The notes under the pieces are model-generated. The model saw only the letters and a list, made by a program, of their open reading frames with translations. It did not search any database and was not told where the DNA came from. A stretch of DNA of 6,922 nucleotides from Verrucomicrobiales bacterium (GTDB taxonomy: Bacteria > Verrucomicrobiota > Verrucomicrobiia > Limisphaerales > Palsa-1400): contig JAQGOW010000667.1 of NCBI GenBank assembly GCA_028293405.1, forward strand, positions 1 through 6,922. The letters are read 5' to 3'. Of the stretch, positions 1 to 6,493 are shown one piece after another (the first letter of the stretch is position 1; each line of letters opens with the position of its first letter). The position numbers were made by a program, and so were the translations under genes.

Positions 1-1667
1 TGGGGGCTCAGATCGGCGGCGACTCGAGAGGCGATGTCAGCGGTCTGGCGGCCCTGACGAATAAAGCTAAGTTCCAGCGCCCGTAATTTTAATAGCGCTT
101 CGTTTGTCGATAGAGATGCGAACGGGAATTTCGAAATGGATTGGAGAAGTGTGGGTTGCACATCTTTGCCACCGACGCGCGCGAGCGCCACAAGCGCAGG
201 GAGCGCGGCAACTGGATTCGTTTCGTTCAGCGCGCGCTCCTTCCATTTGCGGACGGGTTGCGACTCGACCGCGACCCGTGCTGCATAACGGATCTCGCGG
301 TCAGAGTGGCTGAGAAACGGCCAAGCCGCATTAATTGCGGAACTGTCTCTATTGCCGTGAAACGTTTCTAGTTCGTGGCGGATGGAACGAAGGTTGGCAA
401 CTTCGCTTTTGCTGGCTTGAGATTCTGCCGGGGAGATTGTTTCGACTTGGTTGGTGTAATCGAGTCGATACAAGGTTGAGCGCGTATTATGTCCGCCAGT
501 GATAAAGTACATTGAGCCGTCGGGGGTCACCTCGATGTCGGTTACGTTGAGCGGAGTTCCGTGAACGACCGTCTCGACGTCGCAGATGTAACCGGATCCG
601 TTCGGATGTAGATGCGCCGCAAAGATGCGTCCAAAATTCCATTCGCACATGAACAAGGCGGTTCGATAATTTTTAGGGAATTTCGTACCCGTGGCGAACT
701 TCATTCCAGTCGGCGCGCCGATGCTGAGTTTTTTTACCGCAGGCAAAATATCTTCGAGGTAATCGGGCAACTTGCCGCTGCCTTCGCGGTAGCCATAATC
801 CGCTCCAGAGACGAGGTGATAGAGCAGGCACGGACGATACCATGGAGTACCCCAGTCGGTTTCGTGATCGTTATCAAAACCGAAGAGTTCACCATCCTCT
901 TTGAATGCGATGTCGTAAATATTGCGCGTTTCTCCGCAGAAGATTTCGAATTCGCCGCCCGATGCATTCATGCGCGCGATTGTTCCGCGCGGCGAGGTTG
1001 CACTACCTTCGGGGATACCTTGCGCATCGGCAAAACTTGGGAGTAATTGATCTTCACCGAAATGTTGGAAGGGCGAAGCCGATGAAATTTTATTGGGCTC
1101 CAATTGCGCATGATCGATGTAATTACCGCTGGCGATGTAGATTTTTTTGTCCGGCCCGAGCACCAAGGAATGCGACCCGTGCTCGCCGGCATAGGGGACA
1201 GGCCGCAGCAATTGCGGGTCTTCGAAATCATCAGAGCCGCGTCGACGAAGGCGATAAATTCCAAGGCCTTCGGGTCCATTACCATTCACGTAGAGGCTGT
1301 CGAATGCGTAAAGCATCCCTTGCGGCTCGCTGATTCCTTTCTGGATTTTTTCCACGTGCGAGACTTTTCCATTGTCGATGGTGAGGCGAAAAAGCGTCGG
1401 CGGCACCGGGTTCGTGCTTGGCAGACCGGCTATTTGAGGCGAAACGATCAGACGACCCTGCGGATCAACCGCCATGCAGATCCATGATCCTTGGTCGGGC
1501 GGAACGGAATAGACGGGCGTAACTTTGAATCCCGGCAAGACGGTTAGCTTGGGAGCAGATTCAGCCGCAGTGACCGCAAAACAAAAACCCGCGACGCAGG
1601 TCGCCAGAATCAACTCGATCAAATGTCGTTTCTGTCGGCCGCGCGTCACGGGGTTTATCTGTGACAT
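1..1667 (-). CDS. Exported beta-propeller/HEAT protein of the PVC heme-binding dehydrogenase-like family, C-terminus cut by window edge
   Basis: The minus-strand frame from ATG 1667 stays open to the left edge: 555 codons with no stop. Residues 1-35 look like a Sec signal peptide: a basic start (RGRQKRH), a hydrophobic stretch (LIELILATCVAGFCFAVTA), and likely cleavage near TAA/ES. Residues about 37-405 match the soluble glucose/sorbosone-dehydrogenase-like propeller found in Planctomycetes and Verrucomicrobia. Hallmarks are GEHGSHSLVLGPD (about 160-172), DNDHETDWGTPWYRP (about 264-278), VSGADYGYR (about 286-294), GAPTGMKF (about 317) and TGGHNTRSTLYRLDY (about 390). From about 425 the sequence turns helical and HEAT-like (REIRYAARVAVES). 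Family members usually end in a cytochrome c CxxCH domain; that part would lie outside the window, so heme binding is not shown here. Periplasmic oxidation of a sugar or related compound is a family-level guess. ATG 1667 was chosen because the signal peptide follows directly. No Shine-Dalgarno is visible. Confidence 0.85.
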   Translation of the reverse strand, partial: MSQINPVTRGRQKRHLIELILATCVAGFCFAVTAAESAPKLTVLPGFKVTPVYSVPPDQGSWICMAVDPQGRLIVSPQIAGLPSTNPVPPTLFRLTIDNGKVSHVEKIQKGISEPQGMLYAFDSLYVNGNGPEGLGIYRLRRRGSDDFEDPQLLRPVPYAGEHGSHSLVLGPDKKIYIASGNYIDHAQLEPNKISSASPFQHFGEDQLLPSFADAQGIPEGSATSPRGTIARMNASGGEFEIFCGETRNIYDIAFKEDGELFGFDNDHETDWGTPWYRPCLLYHLVSGADYGYREGSGKLPDYLEDILPAVKKLSIGAPTGMKFATGTKFPKNYRTALFMCEWNFGRIFAAHLHPNGSGYICDVETVVHGTPLNVTDIEVTPDGSMYFITGGHNTRSTLYRLDYTNQVETISPAESQASKSEVANLRSIRHELETFHGNRDSSAINAAWPFLSHSDREIRYAARVAVESQPVRKWKERALNETNPVAALPALVALARVGGKDVQPTLLQSISKFPFASLSTNEALLKLRALELSFIRQGRQTADIASRVAADLSP

Positions 1668-1679
1668 TGCGGTGGAAGA

Positions 1680-2225
1680 CTAGCGATATTCTTCGCGAAA
1701 AATCTTCCACTGAGCGTAGTCGATCTTCTTTGCGCCGGAATCGATTTTTGCCAACTCGGCAATGACGTCTTCAATCGTTTCAAAAATTTGGTCGTGCTTG
1801 AGCGTGCCGAAGATCCAGAAAGGACAACCGCGTTTGCCTTCGGTCACGACAAGGAAGATTGGCTTCTTCATGCGATTCGCCCAAAAGACTTCTTCGGCGC
1901 TGCCCCATGAGGCGGTCTTCGCGGAAACGACGGCGATGATGAAATCAGAGCGGTCAACGAGACTGAGGTCTTCGACGCGGATTTTTTTCATAATCTTCGA
2001 GAGTTCCTCGAAGTTGCCTTCCGTGCGCAAGCGCTGGAGCATTGCGATGTGTTCCTTGTCTTCGTTAATGGAATCGAGGAACGGCTTTTTCAGCGGATCG
2101 AAAAAGATAATGCCGGTGGACTGGAGTTCGTTTTTGACCTTGTCGCGCCAGGACTCGGGGGAATTGGCGTTTTCAATGTTACCGACCAGGTAACACTTGG
2201 TCCTGTTCAGGATATGCTTTGTCAT
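1680..2225 (-). CDS. Nucleoside 2-deoxyribosyltransferase-like protein
   Basis: This is a 181-residue cytoplasmic protein with no signal peptide or membrane segment. Three features fit the nucleoside 2-deoxyribosyltransferase fold. A first beta strand carries a glycine turn, KCYLVGNIENA (residues 10-20). A later segment reads EDLSLVDRSDFIIAVVS (85-101), the usual 'D..I..aD..ia' strand. It is followed by GSAEEVFWANRMKKPIFLVV (108-127), where E112 aligns best with the catalytic glutamate of the G-T-x-x-E motif. Known members move 2-deoxyribose between bases or hydrolyse deoxynucleosides, but distant relatives have other or unknown activities, so the substrate is not assignable. Residues 45-84 form a charged, probably helical insertion between the two core strands. 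ATG 2225 has no Shine-Dalgarno and sits just behind an inverted repeat. The stop codon TAG (1682-1680) is 12 bases before the exported propeller gene, and both reading frames are in register. Co-transcription is likely. Confidence 0.7.
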   Translation of the reverse strand: MTKHILNRTKCYLVGNIENANSPESWRDKVKNELQSTGIIFFDPLKKPFLDSINEDKEHIAMLQRLRTEGNFEELSKIMKKIRVEDLSLVDRSDFIIAVVSAKTASWGSAEEVFWANRMKKPIFLVVTEGKRGCPFWIFGTLKHDQIFETIEDVIAELAKIDSGAKKIDYAQWKIFREEYR

Positions 2226-2226
2226 T

Positions 2227-2248
2227 TTCGGGCAGATATATACCCGAA
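2227..2248. repeat. Inverted repeat TTCGGG/CCCGAA just before ATG 2225
   Basis: A perfect 6-base inverted repeat, TTCGGG (2227-2232) and CCCGAA (2243-2248), flanks a 10-base AT-rich spacer (CAGATATATA). It sits one base upstream of the leftward start codon and encloses the TATATA box. It could be an operator half-site pair, or a hairpin if transcribed, but the arms are short and chance cannot be excluded. No T-run follows on either strand, so it is not a terminator. Confidence 0.35.
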
Positions 2249-2260
2249 TCAGGGTCGTTG

Positions 2261-2278
2261 CGCCATATCATAGTGGCG
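2261..2278. repeat. Second short inverted repeat CGCCA/TGGCG in the divergent gap
   Basis: Arms CGCCA (2261-2265) and TGGCG (2274-2278) are perfect over 5 bases with an 8-base spacer. It lies 12 bases from the first inverted repeat and 34 bases upstream of ATG 2313. Its position suits a regulator site for the rightward gene, but a 5-base arm is weak evidence on its own. Confidence 0.25.
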
Positions 2279-2312
2279 AACCGGTGGAGGTGCTACACGC
2301 AGGCACGAGGCC

Positions 2313-3038
2313 ATGAACCAGTTTGCGGCGATTGCGTTTTGTGCGCCATTGGATTTGATTGCGGCGATGAATCCCGACAAACACCAGCAGTTTCTGGCAC
2401 CGGAGGATAAGCGTTGTCTCGAAGCGGCAGCCAACGTCGGGCAAAAAGTGCCGATCCCACCGGACGAAAAGCAGCGGCTGGAGGTTCTATGGCAATACCA
2501 GGTGCTCGATACCTTGCCGGAACAGGCTTACGATGATCTGACGGATCTTGCCGCGACGATTTGCGAGGCGCCGATTGCACTCATCACGTTCGTCGATGAA
2601 GGGCGGCAGTGGTTTAAAGCGAAGATCGGGGTGTCGTTGACCGAGATGTCGCGCAATATTTCCTTTTGCGGCCACACCATCCTTGAACACGGGCCGTTGA
2701 TTGTGCGCGATGCCACTGCGGACATCCGGTTCGCGGATAATCCGCTGGTGTTGTGCAAACCGAACATTCGCTTTTACGCGGGGGTGCCGTTGGTGAGCCG
2801 AGAGGGCCAGGCACTGGGAACGATCTGCGTGTTAGACCAGGTCCCGCGGGATTTGATCGAAACTCAACGCCACGCACTGCAAGTGCTCGCGCGTTTTGTC
2901 ATGTTGCAGTTGGAACAGCGGCGGCAGGCCCGCGAACAAGCCAGGATGGTGAATGTCGAGAAGCTGCAAATGGAACTGGCCGAGACGCGCGCCAAGTTGG
3001 CCGAAGCAGAACAAGTGCTGGCGTCCCGCAATAATTAA
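2313..3038 (+). CDS. GAF-domain sensor-like protein with C-terminal coiled coil
   Basis: The product is 241 residues. After a poorly conserved N-terminus, residues 47-70 (PIPPDEKQRLEVL, then YQVLDTLPE) match the lead-in typical of GAF domains in hybrid signalling proteins. The GAF domain spans about 72-205, with DLTDLAATIC, PIALITFVDEGRQWFKA, SFCGHTIL, PNIRFYAGVPL and GTICVLD in the expected order. Residues 204-238 are charged and rich in E, K, Q, R and L (LEQRRQAREQAR to LAEAEQVLA), so probably a coiled coil for dimerisation. There is no kinase, GGDEF, phosphodiesterase or DNA-binding domain, so it is a stand-alone sensory or scaffold protein; the ligand is unknown. The start is uncertain: ATG 2313 gives a hydrophobic 18-residue leader, while ATG 2367 (M19, MNPDKHQQF) also keeps the whole domain. 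An in-frame TAG at 2271 limits upstream extension. It lies 68 bases before sucB on the same strand. Confidence 0.85.
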   Translation: MNQFAAIAFCAPLDLIAAMNPDKHQQFLAPEDKRCLEAAANVGQKVPIPPDEKQRLEVLWQYQVLDTLPEQAYDDLTDLAATICEAPIALITFVDEGRQWFKAKIGVSLTEMSRNISFCGHTILEHGPLIVRDATADIRFADNPLVLCKPNIRFYAGVPLVSREGQALGTICVLDQVPRDLIETQRHALQVLARFVMLQLEQRRQAREQARMVNVEKLQMELAETRAKLAEAEQVLASRNN

Positions 3039-3056
3039 AACCGAATTCAAGCGCCC

Positions 3057-3073
3057 ACCGGTTGCAAATCGGT
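3057..3073. repeat. Compact hairpin between the GAF gene and sucB
   Basis: ACCGGTT (3057-3063) and AATCGGT (3067-3073) can form a 7-pair stem, one pair being G-U, closed by a 3-base GCA loop. It lies in the 68-base gap between the GAF stop and sucB. No T-run follows, so a Rho-independent terminator is unlikely. It could be an mRNA processing or regulatory structure in the sucB leader, or an operator. The rest of the gap shows no convincing -10/-35 pair. Confidence 0.35.
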
Positions 3074-3106
3074 CAGTATGGTTGACTGTATGATGATGCG
3101 ATATGT

Positions 3107-4315
3107 ATGGCGATTGAACTGAAAGTGCCGTCGGTCGGAGAATCAATTACGGAAGTCGAAATTGGCGAATGGCTCAAGCACGAGGGCGACGCAGTTGAGA
3201 AGGACGAAAATGTCGTCGCGCTCGAGTCAGAGAAAGCCACGGTTGAACTTCCCGCGCCGGTGGCCGGCATTTTAACCAAGATCACGAAACGCAAGGGTGA
3301 CAAGGCGCAAATTGGCGAGACGATCGCTGAAATTGATCCGGCTGGAAAACCACAACCCGCTGCAAAACCAGCACCGACGGCTGAACCAAAACCCGCCCCC
3401 GCTCAAGCAAAGCAACGTGTCATGCCGGCAGCGCAACGGTTAATGGCGGAAAACCAAGTGAGCCCGGAGCATGTCGAGGCGTCTGGTCCGGGCGGAAGGG
3501 TTTTGAAGGAAGACGTTTTGCGGCACATCGAAAAGGGAAAAGGCGAACTTCCAAGCCGAACGTCGGCCCCGCAAAACGTCCAACATCCAGCATCGAACGA
3601 AGAAACGCAGGGCGGACGCGAAGAAGAAGTCGTTCGCATGACGTCTTTGCGACGGACGGTGTCCCGACGCTTGGTTGAAGCGCAACATTCGATGGCGATG
3701 TTGACCACGTTCAACGAGATCGACATGTCGACGGTGATGGCATTGCGCAAGGAACATCAGGAGGCCTTCACGAAAAAACACGGAGTGAAACTCGGATTCA
3801 TGTCGTTTTTTGTTCGCGCGACGATTGAGGCTTTGAAAGCTACGCCGCAGTTGAATGCTTCCATTCGCGGCGATGATATTGTTTACCACAATTACTTTGA
3901 TATCGGCGTTGCCATCGGAAGCGGCAAAGGGTTGGTCGTTCCTTCGATCCGCAATGCGGAGCGGATGAGTTTTGCCGAGGTTGAAAAACAAATCGGCGAC
4001 TACGCGCATCGTGCGCAGGAAAACAAGTTGAAGCCAGATGAGTTGCAGCCGGGAACTTTTACGATTACGAACGGCGGCATTTACGGGTCGCTCCTGTCGA
4101 CGCCGATCGTCAACCCGCCACAGAGCGGTATTCTCGGGATGCACACGATTCAGGAACGTCCGATTGCAGTGCAAGGTCAGGTGGTCATTCGACCGATGAT
4201 GTATATCGCGTTGAGCTATGACCATCGGCTGGTCGACGGACGCGAGGCGGTTACGTTTCTGAAGCACGTAAAGGATAGCATCGAGAGTCCGGCGCGAATT
4301 CTTTTGGAACTTTGA
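3107..4315 (+). CDS. sucB: Dihydrolipoyllysine-residue succinyltransferase, E2 component of 2-oxoglutarate dehydrogenase
   Basis: E2 transfers the succinyl group from E1 through a swinging lipoyl arm to CoA, giving succinyl-CoA in the TCA cycle. The 402 residues follow the standard order. A single lipoyl domain (about 1-76) has K43 in ESEKATVE as the lipoylation site. An Ala/Pro/Lys hinge covers about 77-102. The peripheral-subunit-binding domain (about 103-144) contains [11 protein letters not shown] and [14 protein letters not shown] second linker leads to the acyltransferase domain (about 173-402). [26 protein letters not shown]-like [12 protein letters not shown], and the catalytic DHRLVDG motif (H373, D377) are characteristic of the succinyl rather than acetyl type. 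Length fits SucB (about 400). An in-frame TGA at 3083 limits upstream extension, so ATG 3107 is the natural start; no Shine-Dalgarno precedes it. The lpdA gene follows after 3 bases. The usual upstream sucA is absent. Confidence 0.96.
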   Translation: MAIELKVPSVGESITEVEIGEWLKHEGDAVEKDENVVALESEKATVELPAPVAGILTKITKRKGDKAQIGETIAEIDPAGKPQPAAKPAPTAEPKPAPAQAKQRVMPAAQRLMAENQVSPEHVEASGPGGRVLKEDVLRHIEKGKGELPSRTSAPQNVQHPASNEETQGGREEEVVRMTSLRRTVSRRLVEAQHSMAMLTTFNEIDMSTVMALRKEHQEAFTKKHGVKLGFMSFFVRATIEALKATPQLNASIRGDDIVYHNYFDIGVAIGSGKGLVVPSIRNAERMSFAEVEKQIGDYAHRAQENKLKPDELQPGTFTITNGGIYGSLLSTPIVNPPQSGILGMHTIQERPIAVQGQVVIRPMMYIALSYDHRLVDGREAVTFLKHVKDSIESPARILLEL

Positions 4316-4318
4316 CCC

Positions 4319-5704
4319 ATGGCTAATCAGTACGACCTCGTTGTCATCGGCGCTGGCCCCGGAGGATATACTGCGGCAATTCGCGCAGCGCAGCTTGGGC
4401 TGAACGTCGCGTGCGTGGAAAAAGAGCAGGCGCTCGGTGGCACGTGTTTGCGCATCGGTTGTATTCCGAGCAAAGCGTTGCTGCAATCGTCGCAACTATT
4501 TTGGGAAGCGAAGAAGAATTTTGCGCAACATGGGATCCAATGCGGCGATGTGAAATTGGATTTGGCGACGATGTTGAAGCGCAAGGAATCGATTGTTCGC
4601 ACGCTGACCGGGGGTGTTGATTTCCTGTTTAAGAAAAACAAGGTCACTAAATATTTGGGCACAGCTCAGATCGTCGGCAAAAATCGCGTCAACGTGCAGG
4701 ACCGCAATGGCACAGTAGAGCTGCAGGCGAAAAATATTCTAATCGCAACGGGTAGTGTGCCGGCGCCGTTGGCTGGTGTTGAAGTCGATGGCGAGGTGGT
4801 GACGACGAGCACAGAAGCACTTTCGTATTCGTCGGTGCCGAAGAATTTTGTCGTTATCGGCGCTGGTTATATTGGGTTGGAACTGGGGTCAGTTTGGAAT
4901 CGCCTGGGAGCGAAGGTAACCGTGCTCGAGTATCTTGATCGAATCTTGCCCGGCTTGGATTCAGAGATGTCGGCGGAGGCGCAGAAGATTTTCACGGCGC
5001 AAGGGATGGAGTTTCGGTTGAAAACAAAAGTGCTTAGCGCCAAACGCAAAGGTGACCAGGCGATTGTTCAATGTGAAGGCGCGGAACCGATTATTGCCGA
5101 CAAGGTGCTGCTCGCCGCTGGGCGTCGACCGAACACGCAAGGTTTGGGCCTGGAGAAAGTGGGTATCGAACTCACCAAAGGCTTCATCAGCGTTGGATCA
5201 AATTTTGCCACGGGCGTGCCCGATATTTTTGCGATCGGCGATGTGATTTATGGGCCAATGCTCGCGCATAAAGCGGAGGAGGAAGCAATCGCTTGCGTCG
5301 AAGCATTGGTCATGGGGTTCGGCCACGTGAATTACGACGCGATACCGAGTGTAGTTTATACGCATCCCCAGATTGCGTCGGTCGGCCAAACCGAAGATCA
5401 ACTGAAAGCCGCAGGCGCCGATTACAAAAAAGGCGTGTTCCCGTTTAAAGCGAACGCGCGCGCAATGACGCTCGGCGCGACGCACGGTAAAGTGAAAGTG
5501 CTCGCGGACAGAAAGACGGATCGTGTGCTCGGTGTTCACATCATTGGCGAACACGCTGACGACATTATCAATGAAGCAGCGGCAGCGGTGGCGTTTTGTG
5601 CGAGCAGTGAGGATTTAGCGCGGACGTGTCACGCGCATCCGACACTCGGCGAAGCGCTCAAGGAAGCGGCGATGGCGGTGGACAATCGCGCGATCAATAT
5701 GTGA
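4319..5704 (+). CDS. lpdA: Dihydrolipoyl dehydrogenase (E3)
   Basis: E3 reoxidises dihydrolipoamide on E2 with FAD and NAD+; in many bacteria it is shared with the pyruvate and glycine-cleavage complexes. The 461 residues are close to the usual length (about 465-475). The FAD Rossmann motif is GAGPGG (11-16). The redox-active disulfide is C43-C48 in GGTCLRIGCIPSKALL. The NAD-binding motif is GAGYIG (181-186). The second FAD contact is PDIFAIGDV (D308). The C-terminal interface carries the His-Glu pair in HPTLGE (H440, E445), which completes the partner subunit's active site in the homodimer. The ATG begins 3 bases after the sucB stop (TGA CCC ATG), with at best a weak GGA about 10 bases upstream. 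Translation by coupling to sucB is likely and places E2 and E3 in one transcript. The stop codon directly abuts that of the convergent hydrolase gene. Confidence 0.97.
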   Translation: MANQYDLVVIGAGPGGYTAAIRAAQLGLNVACVEKEQALGGTCLRIGCIPSKALLQSSQLFWEAKKNFAQHGIQCGDVKLDLATMLKRKESIVRTLTGGVDFLFKKNKVTKYLGTAQIVGKNRVNVQDRNGTVELQAKNILIATGSVPAPLAGVEVDGEVVTTSTEALSYSSVPKNFVVIGAGYIGLELGSVWNRLGAKVTVLEYLDRILPGLDSEMSAEAQKIFTAQGMEFRLKTKVLSAKRKGDQAIVQCEGAEPIIADKVLLAAGRRPNTQGLGLEKVGIELTKGFISVGSNFATGVPDIFAIGDVIYGPMLAHKAEEEAIACVEALVMGFGHVNYDAIPSVVYTHPQIASVGQTEDQLKAAGADYKKGVFPFKANARAMTLGATHGKVKVLADRKTDRVLGVHIIGEHADDIINEAAAAVAFCASSEDLARTCHAHPTLGEALKEAAMAVDNRAINM

Positions 5705-5707
5705 TCA
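5702..5707. other. Abutting convergent stop codons forming TGATCA palindrome
   Basis: The lpdA stop TGA (5702-5704) is immediately followed by TCA (5705-5707), which is the TGA stop of the leftward hydrolase gene. The two stops make a palindrome with no intergenic base. Any terminator for either transcript must therefore lie inside the opposite gene; I see no clear GC hairpin with a T-run at this junction. Confidence 0.95.
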
Positions 5708-6493
5708 CTTTGCCGCGCGCTTGTGCGACAAAAGCCACTCGTAAATTTCCGGGTTGTTGTAGGTCTGTTCCCACGAGTTGTGTTCGACGCCCGGATAAAT
5801 CGTCAGCTTCACGTCTTTGTTTCCGAGCGCCTTGAAGGATTCGACCATGTGCTCGGATTCGTTGACCGGCACCGCGGAATCTTTGGAACCGTGAAATGCC
5901 CAGATCGGCAGATTTTTAAGAGCGGCGGTGGTTTTGGGCGTGAGATATTTCAAGCGAGCGAGATGGACGTGAATGGTTTCGCCGCCACCACAAATCGGAA
6001 TGACTGCGGCGAACTTTTCGGGATGTGCCAATGCTAGATTCCACGCGCCATAGCCGCCCATGCTCAAACCGGTGAGATAAATGCGCTCTGGATCGGCGTT
6101 GTATTTTTTGATCACGGAATCGAGAAGCGCGCTTAGCGTTTCGTTCGACCAATGTTCGTCACCCGCCGGACAAATCGGCGAAACCAGAATGAACGGGAAG
6201 TCGGCGTGGTTTGTGATGTATCGGCTCGGGCCATGAATGTCGGCACGCCACACATTGGTGCCGCGCTCCCCTGCCCCGTGCAGGAACAGCATCAGTGGCC
6301 ATTGTTTCTTGGCTTTGCGATCGTACCCTTTCGGCAGAAACAGCAGGTAATCGGCTTCGACGGTTTTGGTGATTTTCCTTTGAAAGTGTTCCGCGCGTTG
6401 GAATTTGTCCTGCGGTTTTTCCTGGGCTTTCATGTTGAGACAAACGGCGACGACGAAAAGCGCAGCCAAGGTTTTGAAGAGGCTCGTTCTCAC
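5705..6493 (-). CDS. Secreted alpha/beta-hydrolase, esterase/prolyl-oligopeptidase type
   Basis: The 262-residue product has an N-terminal signal peptide (MRTSLFKT, then hydrophobic LAALFVVAVCLNM, cleavage probably after A23 before Q24), so it should act in the periplasm or outside. The mature part is an alpha/beta-hydrolase: LFLHGAGERG (69-78) forms the oxyanion region, GLSMGGYG (142-149) carries nucleophile S144, and HGSKDSAVP (201-209) supplies D205. H238 in GVEHNSW completes the triad. This pattern fits the 'prolyl oligopeptidase/dienelactone-like' and PHB-depolymerase or feruloyl-esterase-like exported hydrolases; substrate cannot be read from sequence. The start is GTG at 6493-6491. It overlaps the kdsD stop by 4 bases (GTGA), so translation is probably coupled. 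C18 is preceded by VAV, a poor lipobox, so I do not call it a lipoprotein. Confidence 0.88.
   Translation of the reverse strand: MRTSLFKTLAALFVVAVCLNMKAQEKPQDKFQRAEHFQRKITKTVEADYLLFLPKGYDRKAKKQWPLMLFLHGAGERGTNVWRADIHGPSRYITNHADFPFILVSPICPAGDEHWSNETLSALLDSVIKKYNADPERIYLTGLSMGGYGAWNLALAHPEKFAAVIPICGGGETIHVHLARLKYLTPKTTAALKNLPIWAFHGSKDSAVPVNESEHMVESFKALGNKDVKLTIYPGVEHNSWEQTYNNPEIYEWLLSHKRAAK

Larger units (their letters stand above)
2226..2312. promoter_or_regulatory. Divergent intergenic region between the deoxyribosyltransferase-like and GAF genes
   Basis: This 87-base gap separates two divergently oriented genes, so promoters for both directions should lie in it or in the neighbouring coding ends. 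The clearest box is TATATA (2242 to 2237, read on the minus strand), which could serve as a -10 for the leftward gene. Transcription would then start only about 5 bases before ATG 2225, giving an almost leaderless mRNA, which would suit the missing Shine-Dalgarno. I find no convincing -35 at the right distance, and no good sigma-70 pair for the rightward gene. Promoter placement is inference. Confidence 0.35.

Noticed and set aside
612..1487. Several plus-strand open frames of 127-144 residues
   Set aside because: They lie opposite the continuous minus-strand propeller gene, whose translation shows clear family motifs; the plus-strand products show none.
1762..2193. Plus-strand 143-residue open frame opposite the deoxyribosyltransferase-like gene
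   Set aside because: Serine/arginine-rich shadow with no motif; the opposite strand encodes a recognisable fold.
3057..3073. Rho-independent terminator after the GAF gene
   Set aside because: The stem is plausible but short and is not followed by a T-run, so it is kept only as a hairpin of unknown role.
3062..3094. Sigma-70 promoter for sucB using TTGCAA and TATGAT, or TTGACT and TATGAT
   Set aside because: The spacings are about 21 bases and 1 base, neither compatible with a normal sigma-70 promoter.
3440..4495. Long (351-residue) minus-strand open frame antisense to sucB and the start of lpdA
   Set aside because: Its product is rich in R, H, N and F with no recognisable domain, and it lies fully opposite strongly conserved E2/E3 coding sequence. 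It is a codon-bias shadow.
6436..6442. Lipoprotein signal at C18 of the secreted hydrolase
   Set aside because: The residues before the cysteine are VAV; a lipobox needs a small residue (G, A or S) at -1. An ordinary signal peptide cleaved after A23 fits better.
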